Position numbers and translations under genes: made by a program. This document shows, one piece after another, positions 32,086 to 33,017 of a stretch of 33,017 nt of DNA. Every line of letters starts with the position of its first letter. Position 1 is the stretch's first letter. Location of the stretch: NCBI GenBank assembly GCA_019239835.1, contig JAFAZJ010000154.1:1-33017 (forward strand). Reading direction: 5' to 3'. The stretch comes from Alphaproteobacteria bacterium (GTDB taxonomy: Bacteria; Pseudomonadota; Alphaproteobacteria; Reyranellales; Reyranellaceae). The notes beneath the pieces were generated by a model. It did no database searches, was not told the DNA's origin, and saw only the letters and a program-made list of their open reading frames with translations.

Positions 32086-33017
32086 GCCGCCTTCGCGGCC
32101 TGTTTCATCATGTCGGCGGCCTTCTCGCCGATCATGATGCAGGCAGCGTTGGTGTTGCCACTGACCAGGGTTGGCATGATCGAAGCGTCGGCGACGCGCA
32201 GACCGGCGATGCCGTGCACCCGAAGCTGATCGTCGACCACCGCCATCGGATCGCTGCCCATCTTGCAGGTGCCGATGGGATGGAAAACCGTCTGTCCATT
32301 GATGCGCGCGAAGTCGAGCCATTGCTCGTCGGTCTTCACCTCGGGGCCGGGGCGGAACTCGAAAGCGCGGTACTTGTCCATCTTGTGATTGTCGATCACG
32401 CGGCGCGCGATCTTCATGCCGTCGACCAGACACTGGCGATCGACTTCCTCGGCGAGGAAGTTCGGCCGGATCGCCGGCGCGGCGAAGGGATCGTTCGACT
32501 TGGCGTGGATCGAGCCTTTGGATTCCGGCCTGAGCTGGCACACCGCCACCGTCATGCCCGGCTCCTTCTCGAGGCGCCGATCGGCGGCGCTGGGGTAGCT
32601 CGCGTGCGCGAAGTGGTACTGGATGTCGGGTCCGGCCAGCTCCGGCCGAGTCTTGACGAAACCGTGCACGATGCCGGCGGTGAGCGTGAGGATGCCGCGG
32701 CCCTGCAGGTAGTACTTCGCCAGCTCGGTGAGGAAGCGGATGCCGCGCGTCTGCTCGTTGAGCGTGATCGGCAGCTTCACGCGCCAGGCCATGCGTGTGG
32801 CGTAGTGGTCGCGGTAGTTCTCGCCGACGCCCGGCAGCTCGTGGTTCACGCCGATGCCCAGCTTCTTCAACAGCTCGGGCTGGCCGATGCCGGAGATCTC
32901 CAAGATGTGCGGTGACTGCACCGCGCCGGCGGCGAGCACGACCTCGCCCGACGCACGTACCTCCTTGGGCAGGCCGTTCTGGCGATAGCGCACGCCGACG
33001 CAGCGCTTGCCCTCGAG
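32082..33017 (-). CDS. GMC oxidoreductase, C-terminal part, cut by the right edge
   Basis: The frame is open to the last base of the window, giving 311 residues of the C-terminal portion. The N-terminal FAD-binding motif lies outside. VVLAAGAVQSPHILEISGIG near the visible start is the second GMC signature. The C-terminal H-x-N pair is seen in TVFHPIGTCKMGS and VSGNTNAACIMIGEKAADMM, which carry the catalytic His and the Asn of choline-dehydrogenase-like members. These flavoenzymes oxidise alcohols to aldehydes, often using quinones or soluble acceptors rather than O2. The choline-dehydrogenase/alkanol group is the closest in pattern, but the substrate is not known. Its stop overlaps the P1 peptidase GTG. 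Confidence 0.92.
   Translation of the reverse strand, partial: LEGKRCVGVRYRQNGLPKEVRASGEVVLAAGAVQSPHILEISGIGQPELLKKLGIGVNHELPGVGENYRDHYATRMAWRVKLPITLNEQTRGIRFLTELAKYYLQGRGILTLTAGIVHGFVKTRPELAGPDIQYHFAHASYPSAADRRLEKEPGMTVAVCQLRPESKGSIHAKSNDPFAAPAIRPNFLAEEVDRQCLVDGMKIARRVIDNHKMDKYRAFEFRPGPEVKTDEQWLDFARINGQTVFHPIGTCKMGSDPMAVVDDQLRVHGIAGLRVADASIMPTLVSGNTNAACIMIGEKAADMMKQAAKAA

Noticed and set aside
32086-32541. Upstream extension of the P1 peptidase
   Set aside because: It lies inside the GMC oxidoreductase in another frame; the GTGA overlap and the family N-terminus support 32085.

Overview
This is a GC-rich, gene-dense bacterial chromosome segment with ATGA/GTGA stop-start overlaps and almost no non-coding space. 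Four different classes of solute-binding-protein uptake system (TRAP, peptide-type ABC, an orphan peptide-type binding protein, and a Bug/TctC receptor) sit beside luciferase-like monooxygenases, a family III CoA-transferase and a TauD dioxygenase. The intergenic palindromes (CTGTCATTCCGAGCG..., CCTTCTCCCCGC..., CCACAGAGACACAGAG...) are of kinds scattered through many Proteobacteria. Together these suggest a metabolically versatile alphaproteobacterium (Rhodospirillales/Hyphomicrobiales type). This placement is inference; there is no rRNA, tRNA or phylogenetic marker in the window.

Layout. 1-2823 (minus): GNAT acetyltransferase, TauD-type dioxygenase, a palindromic repeat pair, an LLM flavin/F420 oxidoreductase and the start of a coupled gene that runs off the left edge. 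2889-4880 (plus): a second LLM oxidoreductase followed by a serine beta-lactamase-like hydrolase. 4968-11841 (minus): a catabolic/uptake block in transcription order dctP, dctQ, dctM, SMP-30 lactonase, orphan peptide-type binding protein, acyl-CoA-dehydrogenase-like flavoprotein. 12052-14249 (plus): 1-Cys peroxiredoxin and glucose-6-phosphate dehydrogenase. 14260-16738 (minus): family III CoA-transferase and a PepSY membrane protein with a candidate Fur-like dyad. 16867-17493 (plus): a protein I do not recognise. 17635-22636 (plus): a tightly overlapping three-gene cassette of cytochrome P450, a 1010-residue membrane-anchored DyP-type peroxidase fusion, and a GST-fold protein. 22647-30047 (minus): Bug receptor, CmcJ/NvfI-family oxidoreductase and a complete Opp/Dpp ABC importer (oppA-B-C-D-F). 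30306-30758 (minus): DUF1810 protein. 30918-31049 (plus): a 43-residue single-span membrane peptide. 31069-33017 (minus): GMC oxidoreductase (cut by the right edge) overlapping a DmpA-type P1 peptidase.

The best candidate for a little-described system is the P450/DyP-fusion/GST cassette. Both junctions are 4-base ATGA overlaps, so the three proteins are probably made together. The DyP protein carries about 490 extra N-terminal residues with hydrophobic segments and two similar HFA-type modules, and a proline/lysine-rich insert between the two halves of its heme pocket. The GST-like partner lacks the usual Glu-Ser glutathione contact. A membrane-associated pathway that makes or processes (hydro)peroxides is a reasonable hypothesis but is not shown by the sequence. 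No CRISPR array, insertion sequence, prophage gene or stable RNA gene was found.
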